This document shows, in pieces, positions 5,481-6,329 of a stretch of 6,329 bases of DNA. Each line of letters begins with the position of its first letter. Position 1 is the first letter of the stretch. The notes beneath the pieces were generated by a model. That model did no database searches. It saw only the letters and a program-made list of their open reading frames with translations, and was not told the origin of the DNA. The position numbers and the translations under genes were made by a program. This DNA is from Actinomycetota bacterium. GTDB lineage: Bacteria > Actinomycetota > Acidimicrobiia > Acidimicrobiales > CADCSY01. The stretch is taken from NCBI GenBank assembly GCA_019348335.1, contig JAHWJR010000027.1, positions 1 to 6,329 of the forward strand, in the 5' to 3' direction.

Positions 5481-6283
5481 CCTGGCGCCTGTGCGACGCC
5501 GACTGGAACCACTGGCCCGACGGTCTCGACGACGCCGCCGTGTGGGCGGCGGCGGCCCGGGCCGGCTTCGAGGGGGTGGAGGTGGGCGTCTACCGGGCGG
5601 CCGACGAGCTGGCGCCCGAGCGGGTCGACGAGCGCCGGCGCCTGGCCCGGGACCACGCCCTCCCGGTGGCCATGCTCCTGCTGTCGCTGCCGGCCTCGCG
5701 CTGGCCCACCGGCGCCCTGTCGTCGCCGGCCGCCGCGTCCCGCGTGGCCGCCGAGGCGCGGGCCACGGCCGAGGTGGCCGCCGACCTCGGGCTGGCCACC
5801 ATCGGCGTGTGGCCCGGCGCCGACGCCGCTTCGGCCCGCTGGGACGACGTGGTCGAGGGCGCGGAGCTGGTCGCCGACGCGGTGGCGCCGACCGGGGTGC
5901 GGGTGGCCATGGAGTACAAGCCGGGCACCGCGCTGGGCACCGCCGGCGCCGCGCTGTACCTGTGCGACGCCGTTCCGGCGCTGGGCGTGCTGCTCGACAC
6001 CGGGCACGCCTTCGCCGCCGGTGAGGACCCGGCCGAGGTGGTGGGCCGGCTCGGCGACCGCCTGTGGCACGTCCACCTGGGGGATGCCGCCCCGGGGGCG
6101 GCCGACGACGACCTGCCGGTGGGCCGGCTGCACGACTTCGGTCCCCTCATCGCCGCCCTCGACGCCGCCGGCTACGACGGCGCCGCCTCTCTCGACCTGT
6201 ACGGGGCGGTCAGCGCCGGCCTGGTCACCGGGGTGGAGGCGGCGGTCGAGAGCCGGTCGCACCTGCTGGCCAGCCGGGCATGA
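5477..6283 (+). CDS. Sugar phosphate isomerase/epimerase-like TIM-barrel protein
   Basis: This 268-residue protein belongs to the AP-endonuclease-2/xylose-isomerase-like TIM-barrel superfamily, which holds sugar isomerases, epimerases and inosose dehydratases. Visible strand ends include GFEGVEVGVY (30-39), LGLATIGVWPG (104-114), VRVAMEYKPG (141-150), VLLDTGHAF (171-179) and LWHVHLGD (196-203). By family analogy the divalent-metal ligands would be E146, D174, H200 and a last acidic residue; here the last strand reads SLDLYG, giving Asp240 where a glutamate is usual. H177 in DTGH is also conserved. The GTG start overlaps the previous stop by 4 bp, and the stop overlaps the next ATG by 4 bp, so all three genes are probably translated together. 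Its place before an alcohol dehydrogenase suggests sugar or polyol metabolism. The substrate cannot be named. Confidence 0.85.
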   Translation: MTWRLCDADWNHWPDGLDDAAVWAAAARAGFEGVEVGVYRAADELAPERVDERRRLARDHALPVAMLLLSLPASRWPTGALSSPAAASRVAAEARATAEVAADLGLATIGVWPGADAASARWDDVVEGAELVADAVAPTGVRVAMEYKPGTALGTAGAALYLCDAVPALGVLLDTGHAFAAGEDPAEVVGRLGDRLWHVHLGDAAPGAADDDLPVGRLHDFGPLIAALDAAGYDGAASLDLYGAVSAGLVTGVEAAVESRSHLLASRA

Positions 6284-6329
6284 AGGCGGTGGTGGCCCAC
6301 GGGCCCGGCGACTTCCGGCTGGAGGACGT
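6280..6329 (+). CDS. Zinc-dependent alcohol dehydrogenase family protein, N-terminus only (cut by window end)
   Basis: Only the first 16 codons are present, reading MKAVVAHGPGDFRLED, and the frame is open at the window edge. This is a typical opening of the medium-chain dehydrogenase/reductase family (threonine, sorbitol or idonate dehydrogenase-like), in which MKAVV...PGD..LE forms the first beta strands. The catalytic-zinc and NAD-binding regions are outside the window. The ATG overlaps the TIM-barrel stop as ATGA, marking it as the third gene of the operon. The family call rests on a short stretch; the existence of the gene is well supported by the junction. Confidence 0.65.
   Translation, partial: MKAVVAHGPGDFRLED

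Noticed and set aside
5234..6262. 342-residue minus-strand open frame opposite the flavoprotein and TIM-barrel genes
   Set aside because: Composition is low-complexity Gly/Arg/Pro and it covers two well-supported plus-strand genes; it is a GC-driven shadow.

Overview
The window is a compact, very GC-rich (about 70% or more by eye) bacterial segment. Codon third positions are almost all G or C, GTG starts are frequent, genes overlap in ATGA or GTGA junctions, and at least one mRNA looks leaderless. This suggests a high-GC actinobacterium, and the protein style recalls Acidimicrobiia-like environmental lineages; that assignment is inference. No rRNA, tRNA, mobile element or CRISPR array is visible.

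Two divergent operons share an 81-bp intergenic region (4275-4355). The minus-strand operon runs from 4274 down to 44. It starts with an unusual 558-residue protein that joins an N-terminal calcineurin-type metallophosphoesterase-like domain to a C-terminal radical SAM domain. A complete PhnD-PhnE-PhnC type ABC importer follows: a lipoprotein binding protein, a permease and an ATPase. Gaps are 22 bp between the enzyme gene and phnD and 10 bp between phnD and phnE, and phnE and phnC overlap by 4 bp, so the four genes very likely form one transcription unit. A promoter-like TTGGCA-17-TGTACT lies so close to the first ATG that the mRNA may have no leader.

The plus-strand operon runs from 4356 past the window end. 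It encodes an acyl-CoA dehydrogenase-family flavoprotein, an AP-endonuclease-2/xylose-isomerase-like TIM-barrel protein and the first 16 codons of a probable zinc-dependent alcohol dehydrogenase, all joined by 4-bp overlaps. This looks like small-molecule catabolism, possibly of a sugar or polyol. Whether it is connected to the divergent operon cannot be told from the sequence.

The main point of interest is the minus operon. A phosphonate/phosphite-type importer is coupled to a fused phosphoesterase-like/radical SAM enzyme, and no C-P lyase gene, phosphonatase or phosphite dehydrogenase is seen in the window. Several canonical metal ligands of the phosphoesterase domain appear substituted. 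The working inference is that the importer brings in a phosphorus (or similar oxyanion) compound that the fused enzyme processes. The substrate and reaction are unknown.
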